Assembly (NCBI RefSeq): GCF_027925025.1 | Contig: NZ_AP027058.1 | Location: 1,116,001-1,180,000 of the forward strand | Source of the DNA: Limnohabitans sp. MORI2 | GTDB lineage: Bacteria; Pseudomonadota; Gammaproteobacteria; Burkholderiales; Burkholderiaceae_C | Length of the DNA: 64,000 bases | Reading direction: 5' to 3' | In this document: positions 27,792-36,921 of the stretch, in pieces | How the letters are laid out: each line of letters begins with the position of its first letter | How positions within the stretch are numbered: position 1 is the stretch's first letter | Notes under the pieces: model-generated | Told to the model about the DNA's origin: nothing | Seen by the model: the letters and a program-made list of their open reading frames with translations, nothing else | Database searches by the model: none | Made by a program: the position numbers and the translations under genes

Positions 27792-27841
27792 GGGGCTAAA
27801 CCAAACGTTGCAAGTTTTTTAGGAATCTAGGAGTCCTGACC

Positions 27842-29380
27842 ATGACCGACAAGCTCATCATTTTTGACACCACTTTGCGTGACGGCGAACAATCGCCTGG
27901 CGCTTCCATGACGCGCGACGAAAAGCTGCGCATTGCCCGTCAATTGGAGCGATTAAAGGTTGACGTCATTGAAGCTGGTTTTGCGGCAAGTTCCAACGGC
28001 GATTTCGAAGCCGTGCAAACCATTGCCAACGCGATCAAGGATTCCACAGTCTGCTCTTTGTCACGCGCCAATGACCGCGATATTAGCCGTGCCGCAGAGG
28101 CGCTCAAAGGTGCAAATCGTGCACGCATTCACACCTTCATTGCGACATCGCCGTTGCATATGGAAAAGAAGTTGCGCATGTCACCTGAGCAAGTGCTTGA
28201 GCAGGCCAAGCAATCGGTGCGTTTTGCACGTAACTTGGTGGGTGATATCGAATTCAGTGCAGAAGACGGCTACCGCAGCGAGATGGACTTTTTGTGTCGC
28301 GTGGTGGAGGCTGTGATCGCCGAAGGTGCCACCACCATCAACATCCCAGACACGGTTGGGTATGCCATTCCCGAGTTGTATGGCAACTTCATCAAAACCT
28401 TGCGCGAACGTGTGCCTAACTCGGACAAAGCGATTTGGTCGGTTCACTGTCACAACGATTTGGGGATGGCTGTGGCCAACTCGTTGGCTGGCGTGAAGAT
28501 TGGTGGCGCTCGCCAAGTGGAATGCACGATCAACGGTTTAGGCGAGCGCGCAGGTAACTGCTCCTTGGAAGAAGTGGTCATGGCCATCAAAACCCGTCGC
28601 GATTACTTCAATCTCGACCTGAACATCGATGCCAAGCAAATCGTGGCAGCGAGCCGGATGGTGAGCCAAACCACTGGTTTTGTGGTCCAGCCTAACAAGG
28701 CAGTGGTGGGTGCGAATGCGTTTGCGCACGCCTCGGGTATCCACCAAGACGGCGTGCTCAAAGCGCGTGATACTTACGAAATCATGCGTGCTGAAGACGT
28801 GGGTTGGAGTGCCAACAAAATTGTGTTGGGCAAATTGAGTGGCCGTAATGCCTTTAAGCAACGTTTGGAAGACTTGGGTGTGCAGATGGAGAGCGAAGCT
28901 GACATCAACACCGCATTTGCCAAATTCAAAGAGTTAGCCGATCGTAAGAGCGAGATTTTTGATGAAGACATCTTGGCTTTGGTGAGTGATGAAGCTTCTA
29001 GTCATGCGAGCGAACAGTTTGCGTTTGTGTCCTTGTCGCAACACAGCGAAACAGGTGAACGTCCTCATGCCACTGTGGTCTTCACGGTCGCCGGTAAAGA
29101 GGTGAAGGGTGATTCAGATGGCAACGGCCCTGTTGATGCTTCTCTCAAGGCCATTGAGTCACACGTCAAGAGTGGTGCTGAAATGGTGCTTTACTCGGTC
29201 AACGCCATCAGCGGCTCGACAGAGAGCCAAGGCGAGGTGACAGTTCGCTTGCAAAACAGCGGTCGCGTGGTCAATGGCGTGGGTTCAGACCCAGATATCG
29301 TGGTGGCTTCTGCCAAGGCATACCTGAGTGCGTTGAACAAGCTTCAGAGCAAATCAGACCGAGTCGCTGCACAAGGATAA
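27842..29380 (+). CDS. leuA: 2-isopropylmalate synthase
   Basis: 512 residues. Condenses acetyl-CoA with 2-oxoisovalerate, first step of leucine synthesis. TIM-barrel motifs: [16 protein letters not shown] at the N-terminus and the metal-binding HxH in [15 protein letters not shown], with [16 protein letters not shown]; the C-terminal Leu-binding regulatory domain is complete. AGGAG lies 8 bp before the ATG. Expression is probably controlled by the leader just upstream. Confidence 0.98.
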   Translation: MTDKLIIFDTTLRDGEQSPGASMTRDEKLRIARQLERLKVDVIEAGFAASSNGDFEAVQTIANAIKDSTVCSLSRANDRDISRAAEALKGANRARIHTFIATSPLHMEKKLRMSPEQVLEQAKQSVRFARNLVGDIEFSAEDGYRSEMDFLCRVVEAVIAEGATTINIPDTVGYAIPELYGNFIKTLRERVPNSDKAIWSVHCHNDLGMAVANSLAGVKIGGARQVECTINGLGERAGNCSLEEVVMAIKTRRDYFNLDLNIDAKQIVAASRMVSQTTGFVVQPNKAVVGANAFAHASGIHQDGVLKARDTYEIMRAEDVGWSANKIVLGKLSGRNAFKQRLEDLGVQMESEADINTAFAKFKELADRKSEIFDEDILALVSDEASSHASEQFAFVSLSQHSETGERPHATVVFTVAGKEVKGDSDGNGPVDASLKAIESHVKSGAEMVLYSVNAISGSTESQGEVTVRLQNSGRVVNGVGSDPDIVVASAKAYLSALNKLQSKSDRVAAQG

Positions 29381-29418
29381 ATTACAAAAAACAATACACC
29401 GTATCAATTTTGTTAAAT

Positions 29419-29454
29419 AAGTGACGCAAGTCCTTGATCTTGCGTCACTTTTCT
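29419..29454 (+). terminator. Rho-independent terminator of leuA
   Basis: AAGTGACGCAAG and CTTGCGTCACTT form a perfect 12-bp stem with an 8-nt loop, followed by TTCTT. Confidence 0.85.
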
Positions 29455-29499
29455 TGGTAGACTAACCTCAATGTGTTTTTCAAGCTTAAGGAACGCCAC

Positions 29500-30471
29500 T
29501 TGAAACGACTGCTGATTGCAACTTCGCTCGGTTTGCTGACTTCACTGTGTGTCACGCACGTACAGGCCGCTGTTCAACAGAAAAAACCAACCGTACAAAA
29601 GACCAAGCCTTCTGTGGTTAAGACGCATGTTCGACATGCCAAAGCGTTCAAAACTGCAGTGCCTGTGCCTTCGTTTGGCCAAAAAGCTGGTTTGCACGCC
29701 ACCAGTGACATGCTGGATCTGAAGTCGAGTGTGGCCTATGTGATCGACCAAGATACACATGAAGTACTGCTCAGCAAGAACGACCAAGCAGTTTTGCCCA
29801 TCGCTTCCATTACGAAGTTGATGACGGGGTTGATCATCAGCGAAGCTAAATTGCCGATGGATGAATCCATCACAATTACGCAAGATGATGTGGATACTGA
29901 AAAGGGCAGTAGCTCGCGTTTGCGGGTTGGCGCGACATTAACGCGTGGTGAGTTGTTGCACCTGGCTTTGATGGCAAGCGAAAATCGTGCAGCTCATGCT
30001 TTGGGCCGCACCTATCCAGGCGGCATGCACACATTTGTAGGGCTCATGAATGCCAAAGCGGCTCAATTGGGTATGCGCGACACACGTTACGTAGAGCCCA
30101 CAGGGCTGTCAAGCCAAAATCAATCCAGTGCCAAGGATCTTGCGACTTTGGTCGGCAATGCCTATCACGATGCTACCTTGCGCGAGCTTTCTACTTCCCC
30201 AAGTCACAGTGTCGAAGTTGGTAACCGCACATTGCAATACAACACAACCAATCGCCTGGTGAAAAACCCCAATTGGGACATCGGTTTGCAAAAGACGGGC
30301 TACATTTCTGAAGCAGGTCAATGTTTGGTGATGCAAGCCAAAGTTTCTGGGCGCAAGTTGATCATGGTGTTCTTGGATTCGGCCGGCAAACTCAGTCGAA
30401 TTGCCGATGCGGAGCGTGTGCGCAAGTGGGTAGAAACAAACCACTCAAACCAAGGACGTCCACAAACATAA
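29500..30471 (+). CDS. pbpG: D-alanyl-D-alanine endopeptidase (PBP7/8-like)
   Basis: About 323 residues. Low-molecular-mass penicillin-binding protein cutting peptide cross-links in peptidoglycan. It begins with a signal peptide (KRLLIATSLGLLTSLCVTHVQA), then a basic linker and the peptidase domain with SxxK (ASITKLM), SxN (MASENRAAHAL) and KTG (LQKTGYISEAG). I place the start at TTG 29500 because TAAGGA lies 7 bp upstream and it yields a clean signal peptide; a GTG at 29473 is the alternative. Confidence 0.93.
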   Translation: MKRLLIATSLGLLTSLCVTHVQAAVQQKKPTVQKTKPSVVKTHVRHAKAFKTAVPVPSFGQKAGLHATSDMLDLKSSVAYVIDQDTHEVLLSKNDQAVLPIASITKLMTGLIISEAKLPMDESITITQDDVDTEKGSSSRLRVGATLTRGELLHLALMASENRAAHALGRTYPGGMHTFVGLMNAKAAQLGMRDTRYVEPTGLSSQNQSSAKDLATLVGNAYHDATLRELSTSPSHSVEVGNRTLQYNTTNRLVKNPNWDIGLQKTGYISEAGQCLVMQAKVSGRKLIMVFLDSAGKLSRIADAERVRKWVETNHSNQGRPQT

Positions 30472-30484
30472 TTTCGATCCGACT

Positions 30485-30518
30485 AAAAAAAAGCCAGCAC
30501 ATGTGCTGGCTTTTTTTA
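30485..30518. terminator. Bidirectional terminator between pbpG and the IclR regulator
   Basis: A perfect 20-bp palindrome centred on ACATGT (AGCCAGCAC arms) flanked by A8 on the left and T7 on the right, so it can serve both converging genes. The IclR stop codon lies inside the right T-run. Confidence 0.92.
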
Positions 30519-31295
30519 TTTGTGATTCTCTTGGTAACCCAAGGCATGCGAAATGGCGTGCGTCGTGGCTTGCAGTTTGGGTAACCACTCATCATCCAGA
30601 CGTTCCGTTGGCGCAGAGATTGATAAGCCAGCCACTAACTTTCCCTGATCGTCATAAATGCCTGAGGCCATGCACCGTACACCGAGCTCTAGCTCTTCGT
30701 TGTCGCGCGCGACACCGTATTGACGAACTTTTGCTAATTCTCTCTCTAGTGCTGGAAGTTGAGTCAAGCTGTTTCGTGTTTGTCCGCTTAGACCTGTACG
30801 CGTTGCATAGGCTCGCACCCGCTGCGGATCGTCCAGTGCTAAAAACAATTTTCCGACAGAGGTCAGATGCAGGGGGGCTCGTCCCCCAATAGCTCGAACC
30901 ACTTGCATGCCTGAGCGTTCGCTAAAAGCGCGTTCGACATAGACGATCTCGTCACCTTGACGAACGCTTAAATTCACCGGTTGTTGAATCAGTTTATGAA
31001 GTTCACGCATGGGTTGAAACGCCACATCTCGAACATTTAAACGACCTTTCACCAAGTTACCCAATTCGAGCAAGCGCATACCTAATCGATAGCTACCAGC
31101 TTCGGGACGGTCAACAAATCGACCAACCGTCAGATCATTCAAAATCCGATGCGTGGTAGACGGATGAAGGCCAGCTCGTTCACTGATTTCTTTCAATGAA
31201 ATTGCTTCCTCACGCGAAGCCAACACATCAATGAGCGTGAACATACGCTCAATGACTTGGATATTCGGTGTGGTTGGCAAAGTGGTTTTTCGCAT
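30516..31295 (-). CDS. IclR family transcriptional regulator
   Basis: 259 residues. N-terminal winged helix (IQVIERMFTLIDVLASREEAISLKEISERAGLHPSTTHRILNDL) and C-terminal effector domain with YGVARDNEELELGVRCMASGIYDDQGKLVAGLSISAPTERL, the IclR signature region. I start at ATG 31295; upstream in-frame residues would run into bpt. It lies 13 bp after bpt on the same strand, with an AT-rich stretch that could also hold its own promoter. No target operon is adjacent, so the ligand cannot be inferred. Confidence 0.92.
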   Translation of the reverse strand: MRKTTLPTTPNIQVIERMFTLIDVLASREEAISLKEISERAGLHPSTTHRILNDLTVGRFVDRPEAGSYRLGMRLLELGNLVKGRLNVRDVAFQPMRELHKLIQQPVNLSVRQGDEIVYVERAFSERSGMQVVRAIGGRAPLHLTSVGKLFLALDDPQRVRAYATRTGLSGQTRNSLTQLPALERELAKVRQYGVARDNEELELGVRCMASGIYDDQGKLVAGLSISAPTERLDDEWLPKLQATTHAISHALGYQENHK

Positions 31296-31308
31296 GGTAA
31301 ATATTTTA

Positions 31309-32055
31309 TCATGTGAAATTATGAGATTCCCAATTGCCATCTTTAAGCCTTTCAAATGGCTTAAAGTTTGACTTGTATCGCATCTTCGGGCTGTCTTCAA
31401 TCCAATAGCCCAAATAAGCGTGCGACAGGTCTAACTTCTTGACTTGCTCAATCTGCCATAGCACGCCGTAGGTGCCGTATTGGCTGAGTGGTTCTGGTTC
31501 GTAAAAGGTATAGACCGCCGATAAGCCGTCTGCGAGGACGTCCACAATCGAGACCATTTTCAGTGTGCCTGTGTCGTTGTGGCTTTTTGCGGGCTCTCGA
31601 AATTCGATGAGTCGCGTGTTGACACGACTTTGTAATAAAAATTGCGTGTACTGCTCTGTACTGTCTTCGTCCATACCTCCGCCTGCATGACGCTGGGTTT
31701 GATAACGCAAGTACAGCTCGTAGTGTTCAGCATCAAACCCCAGTTTTAAAACCCGTGCTTCTAAATGTTGGTGTTGAGCCCACGCTCGCCGCTGGCTTCT
31801 ATTGGGTTTGAACTCTTTTGCGTTGACTCGTAATGCAACGCAGGCCTGACAACGGTCGCAGTAGGGGCGGTACGTAAATAACCCACTCCGGCGAAAGCCC
31901 TGACCGATCAAATGATCATAGACATCAGCTGTGATGGCATGGCTCGGTGTGGCCACCTGTGAACGCGCTGTTTGGTCTATGAGATAACTGCATGGATAGG
32001 GTGCTGTTGCATAAAACTGAAGCGCATGAAAGGGAAGTTCAGAGGGGGTTGTCAT
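31309..32055 (-). CDS. bpt: Aspartate/glutamate leucyltransferase
   Basis: 248 residues. Transfers Leu from Leu-tRNA to N-terminal Asp/Glu of proteins, marking them for ClpS/ClpAP (bacterial N-degron pathway). It resembles eukaryotic ATE1: the cysteine motif [16 protein letters not shown] near residue 65 and the C-terminal [25 protein letters not shown]...[22 protein letters not shown] are conserved. It starts 2 bp after aat. Confidence 0.95.
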   Translation of the reverse strand: MTTPSELPFHALQFYATAPYPCSYLIDQTARSQVATPSHAITADVYDHLIGQGFRRSGLFTYRPYCDRCQACVALRVNAKEFKPNRSQRRAWAQHQHLEARVLKLGFDAEHYELYLRYQTQRHAGGGMDEDSTEQYTQFLLQSRVNTRLIEFREPAKSHNDTGTLKMVSIVDVLADGLSAVYTFYEPEPLSQYGTYGVLWQIEQVKKLDLSHAYLGYWIEDSPKMRYKSNFKPFERLKDGNWESHNFT

Positions 32056-32057
32056 GT

Positions 32058-32798
32058 CTATAAGTCACGATGCATTACATGGTGCCAAAGTTCTGGGGCG
32101 AAATGCCATAGGCGGGTTGTTGTTTTATCGGCTAGTTCAACTTGGGTCAGAAAATCAGATCTTGGAATTTCTTTCGCGCCCAAAGATGCAAGATGCCTAG
32201 TGTTTTGTTGGCAGTCAATCCATGTCAGCCCTTGCGATCGGGCAAACGCAACTAAGCCAGCGAGGGCAATTTTGGAGGCATCTGTTTGTAGAGCAAACAT
32301 GGATTCACCAAACAGCGTATCGCCGATTGAGACGCAATACAGGCCTCCAACCAGTTGTCCTTGCACCCAAGTTTCTATGCTGTGTGCGAAGCCTGAACGG
32401 TGGAGTTCGAGATAGGCTTGGATCATTTCTGGGGTAATCCATGTCCCGGATTGTCCTGATCGGCGGTGTTCCGCGCAGTGTCGAATGACTTGTTCAAACG
32501 CAGTATCAAACCGCAATTCGTGGTCGGAGCTCCTTTGAAATTTCAACAGAGTTTTACGTAGTGAGCGATGTAACTTGAATTCTTCGACACGAAGCACCAT
32601 CCTCGGGTCTGGTGACCACCAAAGCACGGGCTGTCCGTCACTGAACCATGGAAATATGCCTTGAGAGTAGGCTTCATGTAGACGAGAAGCCGACAAATCC
32701 CCCCCAGCTGCTACCAAACCGGCTAGTGGGGTGCCTATTTTTTGGGCGTTTTGAGGTGGGGGTAGTGGGGTATTTACCTCAATCCAAGGAATGTTCAT
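32058..32798 (-). CDS. aat: Leucyl/phenylalanyl-tRNA-protein transferase
   Basis: 246 residues. Adds Leu or Phe to N-terminal Arg/Lys, creating ClpS-recognised N-degrons. Family signatures: [26 protein letters not shown] near the N-terminus, [10 protein letters not shown], and [21 protein letters not shown]. Together with bpt it covers both secondary-destabilising branches of the pathway. Confidence 0.97.
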   Translation of the reverse strand: MNIPWIEVNTPLPPPQNAQKIGTPLAGLVAAGGDLSASRLHEAYSQGIFPWFSDGQPVLWWSPDPRMVLRVEEFKLHRSLRKTLLKFQRSSDHELRFDTAFEQVIRHCAEHRRSGQSGTWITPEMIQAYLELHRSGFAHSIETWVQGQLVGGLYCVSIGDTLFGESMFALQTDASKIALAGLVAFARSQGLTWIDCQQNTRHLASLGAKEIPRSDFLTQVELADKTTTRLWHFAPELWHHVMHRDL

Positions 32799-32922
32799 TC
32801 GGGCATTTTTTCATTTTTTGGATGGATCAGTCGGGCTTTTTGTAAAGTTTTAGCGCAATCGAATTAACTTTTTTAAAACAAGCATTCTTTGTAATTGCTG
32901 ATACAAGATCTGAAAAATTTAA

Positions 32923-32952
32923 GTGACTTTTAGGGGTGGAACTCCCTACAAT
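32923..32952 (+). promoter_or_regulatory. Probable promoter of the M23 peptidase-bactofilin pair
   Basis: GTGACT (32923-32928) and TACAAT (32947-32952) are 18 bp apart and point to the peptidase gene; the match to the housekeeping consensus is partial on the -35 side. The 200-bp gap between aat and the peptidase gene shows nothing else clear. Confidence 0.45.
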
Positions 32953-32998
32953 TCTTGTCTACCAATAAAAATCTACCGGAAATTCGCGGAGCTTATTT

Positions 32999-33934
32999 AT
33001 GCAGTTAATGTGGGTATCAGGCCCCACCGCTTCAGTGCGGACCGTTTCAATTACAGCCAAAAAGGTGCTGGTGGCTGTGTGCGCCTCAGCATTTGTCTTG
33101 GTGTCTTTGGGGGTATTGCTGCATTTCATTGGTTTTCGTATCGCCATCGAAATGAGCCCAAGCTTGGCCAGAAGCATGGGCGGGGTTACGACTGAAGCAG
33201 AACAACAAAAAGTTGAAGCGGTTTATCGCGAACGGCTGGACAACTTGCGTCAGACAATGAACGCCACGGTTCAAGAGATTCGACAACTCGAAACCCTGAA
33301 AAATAAATTCATGGAAGTTGCCACGCCAGTTAACTTGCGCGACAAATACAGCAAAAAAGACGATGCACGCGGTGGTCCGTGGGTTGCACCGCGTGTGCAG
33401 GGCGGGCCTTCACATGACTTGCATGATGATTTTGCATCTGCCTTGGATGAGTTCAAACAAACTCAGGTGGCTGTGAAAATGTTGACCCAAAACTGGTCCT
33501 CTCAACTCAGCTGGCTGCATGCATTGCCGACGGGTGTTCCTATGGGGAAAGATTACCGAGTGACCAGTGGTTTCGGCATTCGTAACGATCCCTTCACAGG
33601 GCAATTGGCGATGCACGAGGGTTTGGATTTTGTAGCAGAAATTGGCTCCCCCATAGTGGCCACTGCCGCTGGCACGGTCACTCGCTCAGGGTGGGATGCA
33701 TCCTATGGCAACGTGGTGGAAGTCAGTCATATCGAAGGGTTCACGACACGTTATGCCCACTTGAGCAAACGTTTGGTTGATGTAGGGCAAAAAGTTCAAC
33801 GTGGTGAGACCATTGCGCAATTGGGGAATACAGGACGGTCGACTGGTCCTCATCTCCATTACGAAGTCATGCGACATGACCGTGTACTTAATCCCACTCA
33901 AATGTTGACGCAAACCACTGCCAGTGTGCAGTGA
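32999..33934 (+). CDS. M23 family metallopeptidase, membrane anchored
   Basis: 311 residues. LytM-type peptidoglycan endopeptidase: one N-terminal membrane helix (about residues 25-46), a coiled-coil-like stretch (about 65-105), then the zinc domain with HEGLDF (H-x3-D) and GPHLHYEV (HxH). GGAG lies ahead of the ATG. A bactofilin gene follows 27 bp downstream; the same pairing is known in bacteria where the bactofilin positions the hydrolase. Confidence 0.93.
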   Translation: MQLMWVSGPTASVRTVSITAKKVLVAVCASAFVLVSLGVLLHFIGFRIAIEMSPSLARSMGGVTTEAEQQKVEAVYRERLDNLRQTMNATVQEIRQLETLKNKFMEVATPVNLRDKYSKKDDARGGPWVAPRVQGGPSHDLHDDFASALDEFKQTQVAVKMLTQNWSSQLSWLHALPTGVPMGKDYRVTSGFGIRNDPFTGQLAMHEGLDFVAEIGSPIVATAAGTVTRSGWDASYGNVVEVSHIEGFTTRYAHLSKRLVDVGQKVQRGETIAQLGNTGRSTGPHLHYEVMRHDRVLNPTQMLTQTTASVQ

Positions 33935-33961
33935 GTGATTCGTTTTTTCTGAAAGCCTGTC

Positions 33962-34408
33962 ATGTTTGAAAAACTCAGAGACAAATCACTGTCACCCTCG
34001 CAAGAGCGTTTTGACACCATCATTGGCCGCACGACTCAAATTTACGGGCGATTGGTGCTCCTAGATAGCGTTCGCATCGATGGCAAAGTGGTGGGCAACA
34101 TCGAAACCACCAAGGACAACAAGGTCACTGTGGCAATTGGTAAAACAGGTGAAGTGTCTGGTGACATCACGGCACACCGAGTGATGGTGGCTGGCAAAGT
34201 TGAAGGCAATATTTATGCAGCTGAGCGCGTGGAGTTCCATAAGGATTCCATTGTTCAGGGCGATATTTCCTATGGCTCCATCGCCGTGGAGCATGGTGCT
34301 CGCCTACTTGGCTTGGTGATTCAAAATCCCATCAGCTCTGCCGCGGCGGCCAATAGTACGACCGATGCCAAAAATGTGATTAAGAAAGCCCAGGAGAGCA
34401 GTAGCTGA
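33962..34408 (+). CDS. Bactofilin (polymer-forming cytoskeletal protein)
   Basis: 148 residues. The DUF583/bactofilin beta-helix core is clear: RTTQIYGRLVLLDSVRIDGKVVGNIETT, VAIGKTGEVSGDITAHRVMVAGKVEGNIYAAERVEFHKDSIVQGDISYGSIAVEHGARL. Short disordered tails lie at both ends. Bactofilins form nucleotide-free filaments that locally recruit cell-wall enzymes. Its partner here is presumably the M23 peptidase encoded just upstream. Confidence 0.95.
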   Translation: MFEKLRDKSLSPSQERFDTIIGRTTQIYGRLVLLDSVRIDGKVVGNIETTKDNKVTVAIGKTGEVSGDITAHRVMVAGKVEGNIYAAERVEFHKDSIVQGDISYGSIAVEHGARLLGLVIQNPISSAAAANSTTDAKNVIKKAQESSS

Positions 34409-34432
34409 GCTGGCTGCAACGTACTACAGACG

Positions 34433-34466
34433 TAAAAAAAGCGCCTCATGAGGCGCTTTTTTGTTT
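34433..34466 (+). terminator. Rho-independent terminator of the bactofilin gene
   Basis: The palindrome AGCGCCTCATGAGGCGCT is flanked by A7 upstream and T6 plus further T downstream. The minus-strand tRNA-Ser ends just beyond, and the palindrome may terminate it too. Confidence 0.92.
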
Positions 34467-34471
34467 TAAGG

Positions 34472-34562
34472 TGGCGGAGCAAGCGGGATTCGAACCCGCG
34501 GTGGGCTATTAACCCACACACGCTTTCCAGGCGTGCGACTTAAACCACTCATCCATCGCTCC
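34472..34562 (-). tRNA. tRNA-Ser(GGA)
   Basis: 91 nt on the minus strand, starting GGAGCGATGGATGAGTGG and ending in an encoded CCA. The anticodon loop CTGGAAA gives GGA. A long variable arm, as expected for serine tRNA, and a standard T-loop GGTTCGAATCC are present. Confidence 0.97.
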
Positions 34563-34641
34563 GAAGCCCAATATTGTAACAGTGGGCGAGTACACTTCGG
34601 CGCTGTTGTTTTTTTCAAGCTTGAAACGCTCGGAGTCCCGC

Positions 34642-36906
34642 ATGAAATTTCGCTTCCCCATCGTCATCATTGACGAGGATTTTCGTTCTGAGAACACCTC
34701 AGGTCTGGGCATTCGTGCGTTAGCCGAGGCCATCGAGGGTGAAGGCTATGAGGTCATGGGCGTCACGAGCTACGGTGACTTGAGCCAGTTTGCGCAACAA
34801 CAGTCACGCGCCAGTGCGTTTATCTTGTCGATTGACGATGAGGAGTTCACACCAGGCCCTGACCTTGACCCCGCTGTATTGAACCTGCGCAACTTCATCG
34901 AAGAAGTGCGCCGCAAAAACGCCGACGTGCCGATTTATGTGTACGGCGAAACCAAAACTTCACGTCACTTGCCCAACGACATCTTGCGCGAGTTGCACGG
35001 CTTCATTCACATGTTTGAAGACACACCTGAGTTCGTGGCGCGTCACATCATCCGTGAAGCCAAGAGCTATTTGGAAAGCGTGCAACCCCCATTCTTCAAG
35101 GCCTTGCTCGACTACGCCGAAGATGGTTCGTACTCATGGCATTGCCCCGGTCACTCGGGCGGCGTGGCGTTTTTGAAGAGCCCTGTGGGACAGATGTATC
35201 ACCAGTTTTATGGTGAAAACATGCTGCGTGCCGACGTGTGCAACGCGGTGGAAGAGTTGGGTCAGCTGTTGGACCACAACGGCGCGATTGGCGAGAGCGA
35301 GCGCAATGCGGCTCGTATTTTTAATGCCGACCATTGCTTCTTTGTGACCAACGGCACGAGCACATCTAACAAAATTGTGTGGCATCACACAGTTGCTCCT
35401 GACGACGTGGTGGTGGTGGACCGCAACTGCCACAAGTCGGTGTTGCACTCCATCATCATGACCGGCGCTGTACCTGTGTTCTTGAAGCCCACGCGCAACC
35501 ACTACGGCATCATCGGCCCGATCCCGCAAAGCGAGTTTGAGCCTGCAACGATTCAAGCCAAGATCAAGGCCAACCCCTTGCTCAAAGGTGTGGATGCCAA
35601 GAAGGTCAAGCCTCGCGTGCTGACTCTGACGCAGTCCACCTATGACGGCGTGTTGTACAACACCGAAACCATCAAAAACATGCTTGACGGCTATGTGGCC
35701 AACCTGCACTTTGACGAGGCTTGGCTACCTCATGCAGCGTTCAATCCGTTTTACGGCACCTACCACGCCATGGGTAAAAAGCGCGAGCGCCCCATGCACT
35801 CGGTGGTGTATGCCACGCAGTCCATTCACAAGTTGTTGGCCGGCATCAGCCAAGCCAGTCATGTGTTGGTACAAGACTCACAAAAAACCAAGTTGGACCG
35901 TCACTTGTTCAACGAGGCGTATTTGATGCACACCAGCACCAGCCCGCAGTACAGCATCATTGCCAGTTGCGACGTGGCTGCTGCCATGATGGAGCCGCCC
36001 GGTGGTACCGCCTTGGTGGAAGAAAGCATTGCTGAAGCGCTGGACTTCCGCCGCGCCATGCGCAAGGTGGATGACGAGTACGGCAAAGACTGGTGGTTCA
36101 AGGTCTGGGGTCCAGATGAACTGGTGGAAGACGGCATTGGCCGCGCAGACAGCTGGATCATCAAAGGCAAGGGCAAGTCATCCAAGTGGCATGGCTTTGG
36201 CAACTTGGCCGATGGCTTCAACATGTTGGACCCGATCAAGGCCACCATCGTCACACCCGGTTTAGATTTGAACGGCAAGTTCGACAAGACAGGTATTCCT
36301 GCCAGCATCGTGACCAAGTTCTTGGCCGAGCACGGTGTGATTGTGGAGAAGACAGGCTTGTACAGCTTCTTCATCATGTTCACCATCGGCATCACCAAGG
36401 GCCGTTGGAACTCGTTGCTCACCGCGTTGCAGCAATTCAAAGACGACTACGACCGCAACCAACCCATGTGGCGCATCCTGCCCGAGTTCTGCCAAAAGCA
36501 CCGTGCTTACGAGCGCATGGGCTTGCGCGATTTGTGCCAGCACGTTCACACGCTCTATGCCAAGTACGACATCGCACGTCTGACCACCGAGATGTACCTG
36601 AGCGACTTGACACCCGCCATGAAGCCCAGCGATGCCTACGCACAAATCGCACACCGCAACACCGAGCGTGTGCCTGTGGACGATTTACTGGGCCGCATCA
36701 CCACCAGCTTGGTCACGCCATACCCACCGGGTATTCCGTTGCTCATCCCAGGTGAAGTGTTCAACAAGAAGATCGTGGACTACCTCAAGTTCGCCCGCGA
36801 ATTCAACTTGCAATGTCCCGGTTTTGAAACCGATATCCACGGTTTGGTGGAAGAGGTGGGGGCGGATGGCGTGAAGCGTTATTACGCCGACTGCGTCAAA
36901 ACCTAG
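34642..36906 (+). CDS. Biodegradative-type arginine/lysine/ornithine decarboxylase
   Basis: 754 residues. PLP fold-type I decarboxylase of the AdiA/CadA/SpeC class, making a polyamine or diamine. It has an N-terminal receiver-like wing domain (IVIIDEDFRSENTSGLGIRALAEAIEGEGYEV), then DGSYSWHCPGHSGGVAF, and the PLP lysine in YATQSIHKLLAGISQASHVL. Length is close to E. coli AdiA (about 755), so arginine is plausible, but the substrate cannot be fixed by eye. I use ATG 34642, preceded by CGGAG. No antiporter gene is nearby. Confidence 0.93.
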   Translation: MKFRFPIVIIDEDFRSENTSGLGIRALAEAIEGEGYEVMGVTSYGDLSQFAQQQSRASAFILSIDDEEFTPGPDLDPAVLNLRNFIEEVRRKNADVPIYVYGETKTSRHLPNDILRELHGFIHMFEDTPEFVARHIIREAKSYLESVQPPFFKALLDYAEDGSYSWHCPGHSGGVAFLKSPVGQMYHQFYGENMLRADVCNAVEELGQLLDHNGAIGESERNAARIFNADHCFFVTNGTSTSNKIVWHHTVAPDDVVVVDRNCHKSVLHSIIMTGAVPVFLKPTRNHYGIIGPIPQSEFEPATIQAKIKANPLLKGVDAKKVKPRVLTLTQSTYDGVLYNTETIKNMLDGYVANLHFDEAWLPHAAFNPFYGTYHAMGKKRERPMHSVVYATQSIHKLLAGISQASHVLVQDSQKTKLDRHLFNEAYLMHTSTSPQYSIIASCDVAAAMMEPPGGTALVEESIAEALDFRRAMRKVDDEYGKDWWFKVWGPDELVEDGIGRADSWIIKGKGKSSKWHGFGNLADGFNMLDPIKATIVTPGLDLNGKFDKTGIPASIVTKFLAEHGVIVEKTGLYSFFIMFTIGITKGRWNSLLTALQQFKDDYDRNQPMWRILPEFCQKHRAYERMGLRDLCQHVHTLYAKYDIARLTTEMYLSDLTPAMKPSDAYAQIAHRNTERVPVDDLLGRITTSLVTPYPPGIPLLIPGEVFNKKIVDYLKFAREFNLQCPGFETDIHGLVEEVGADGVKRYYADCVKT

Positions 36907-36921
36907 TGCGGGCTGCTGGTC

